Part shown: piece after piece, positions 13,845 to 14,220 of the stretch
How the letters are laid out: each line of letters opens with the position of its first letter
Numbering within the stretch: the first letter of the stretch is position 1
Assembly (NCBI GenBank): GCA_943326975.2
Contig: CALPVI020000017.1
Span: forward strand, 1-14,220
Source of the DNA: Actinomyces viscosus
GTDB taxonomy: Bacteria; Bacteroidota; Bacteroidia; Flavobacteriales_D; Crocinitomicaceae
DNA: 14,220 nt
Reading direction: 5' to 3'
Translations under genes and position numbers: made by a program
The notes under the pieces: generated by a model
Seen by the model: the letters and a program-made list of their open reading frames with translations, nothing else
Database searches by the model: none
Told to the model about the DNA's origin: nothing

Positions 13845-14220
13845 AAAAGGTAATTTTTATATTCATACTATTCCTTTACGCTTGCTCTTCTTCACCTAAA
13901 GAAGAAACTGTTTCAATGGAGGATATCATGCCTTCTTCAGAACGTTACAAAGAGGGGGATTATCCGAAAAAAAAGAAAGAAAAAGAAGTTTCATTTTACG
14001 ATACACTTCAGCCTTTTTATAAGACACTATTAGATTCATTGATGATTCCAAAACAAAAAATAAGTTTACTTGATTCAAAAGATTTACCTGATCGATTTGA
14101 AGTAAAAAGCAGTCAAAAATTGGTTTGGAACTTGAACAATGATTCTGTCAATTTTTATCATTGGAATTTCAAAGATTCATCTAAAACATTGAATGCATTT
14201 TACAATTGGATGGATTGCTA
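13841..14220 (+). CDS. Lipoprotein of unknown function (3' end outside window)
   Basis: An open frame starts at ATG 13841, overlapping the toxin stop by four bases, and runs past the right edge with 126 complete codons visible. The N terminus MKKVIFIFILFLYACSSS is a lipoprotein signal peptide with lipobox LYAC and modified Cys15. The mature start, CSSSPKEE, includes K-E-E a few residues after the Cys. This loosely resembles the K-(D/E)2 surface-export signal described in Capnocytophaga, though displaced from its usual place next to the Cys. A charged linker (about 40-49, rich in Lys/Glu) is followed by a Ser/Asp/Trp-containing domain (SSQKLVWNLNNDSVNFYHWNF) that I do not recognise. It is probably envelope-anchored. 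Whether it belongs functionally to the toxin-antitoxin pair or only shares its transcript is open. Confidence 0.8.
   Translation, partial: MKKVIFIFILFLYACSSSPKEETVSMEDIMPSSERYKEGDYPKKKKEKEVSFYDTLQPFYKTLLDSLMIPKQKISLLDSKDLPDRFEVKSSQKLVWNLNNDSVNFYHWNFKDSSKTLNAFYNWMDC

Noticed and set aside
13100..14220. Recent acquisition of the toxin-antitoxin operon on a mobile element
   Set aside because: No integrase, transposase, terminal repeats or tRNA gene is visible, and base composition looks like the rest of the window.

Overview
This is an AT-rich, densely coding window, most likely from the chromosome of a flavobacterium (Bacteroidota, order Flavobacteriales). Three things point there. The bacillithiol gene and the protein families match that group. 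Several gene starts are preceded by the Bacteroidota-type -7 box TAnnTTTG instead of a sigma70 TATAAT box. Purine-rich Shine-Dalgarno sites are mostly absent. The genus cannot be fixed from the sequence.

Layout, left to right. (1) The 3' part of bshB1, a bacillithiol deacetylase. (2) A two-gene ABC unit (742-3660): an ATPase with flanking extensions, and an eight-helix membrane protein with a periplasmic domain of about 290 residues. (3) An alpha/beta hydrolase (3722-4519) whose 3' end overlaps the end of a convergent tetR gene. (4) A divergent tetR / tripartite exporter locus (4490-9719): TetR regulator, ABC transporter, HlyD-like membrane fusion protein and TolC-like outer membrane protein. 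The 139-bp gap between them holds a promoter facing each way and three palindromes that are candidate operators. (5) A convergent, unrecognised gene (9721-10734) with an aminoglycoside-phosphotransferase-like catalytic loop. (6) An MbfA-like fusion of a ferritin-like domain to a VIT1/CCC1 transporter. (7) A PLP-dependent low-specificity threonine aldolase. (8) A type II toxin-antitoxin operon, with a ribbon-helix-helix-like antitoxin and a PIN-domain toxin. It is followed, with a 4-base overlap, by a lipoprotein gene that runs off the right edge.

How the genes fit together. The three exporter genes should build one envelope-spanning pump or secretion system, probably controlled by the neighbouring TetR protein. 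No substrate gene is visible. The exporter ATPase keeps its Walker A and B motifs but has non-consensus Q-loop, signature, D-loop and H-loop residues. The toxin-antitoxin promoter has a near-ideal TTTG-N19-TAnnTTTG structure overlaid by a 10-bp direct repeat exactly 21 bp apart, which looks like an autoregulatory operator. The genes most worth following up are the exporter with the eroded ATPase, the ABC/membrane-protein pair, the kinase-like orphan and the lipoprotein coupled to the toxin-antitoxin pair. No RNA genes, insertion sequences, CRISPR arrays or prophage genes were seen. No gene-free stretch exceeds 170 bases.
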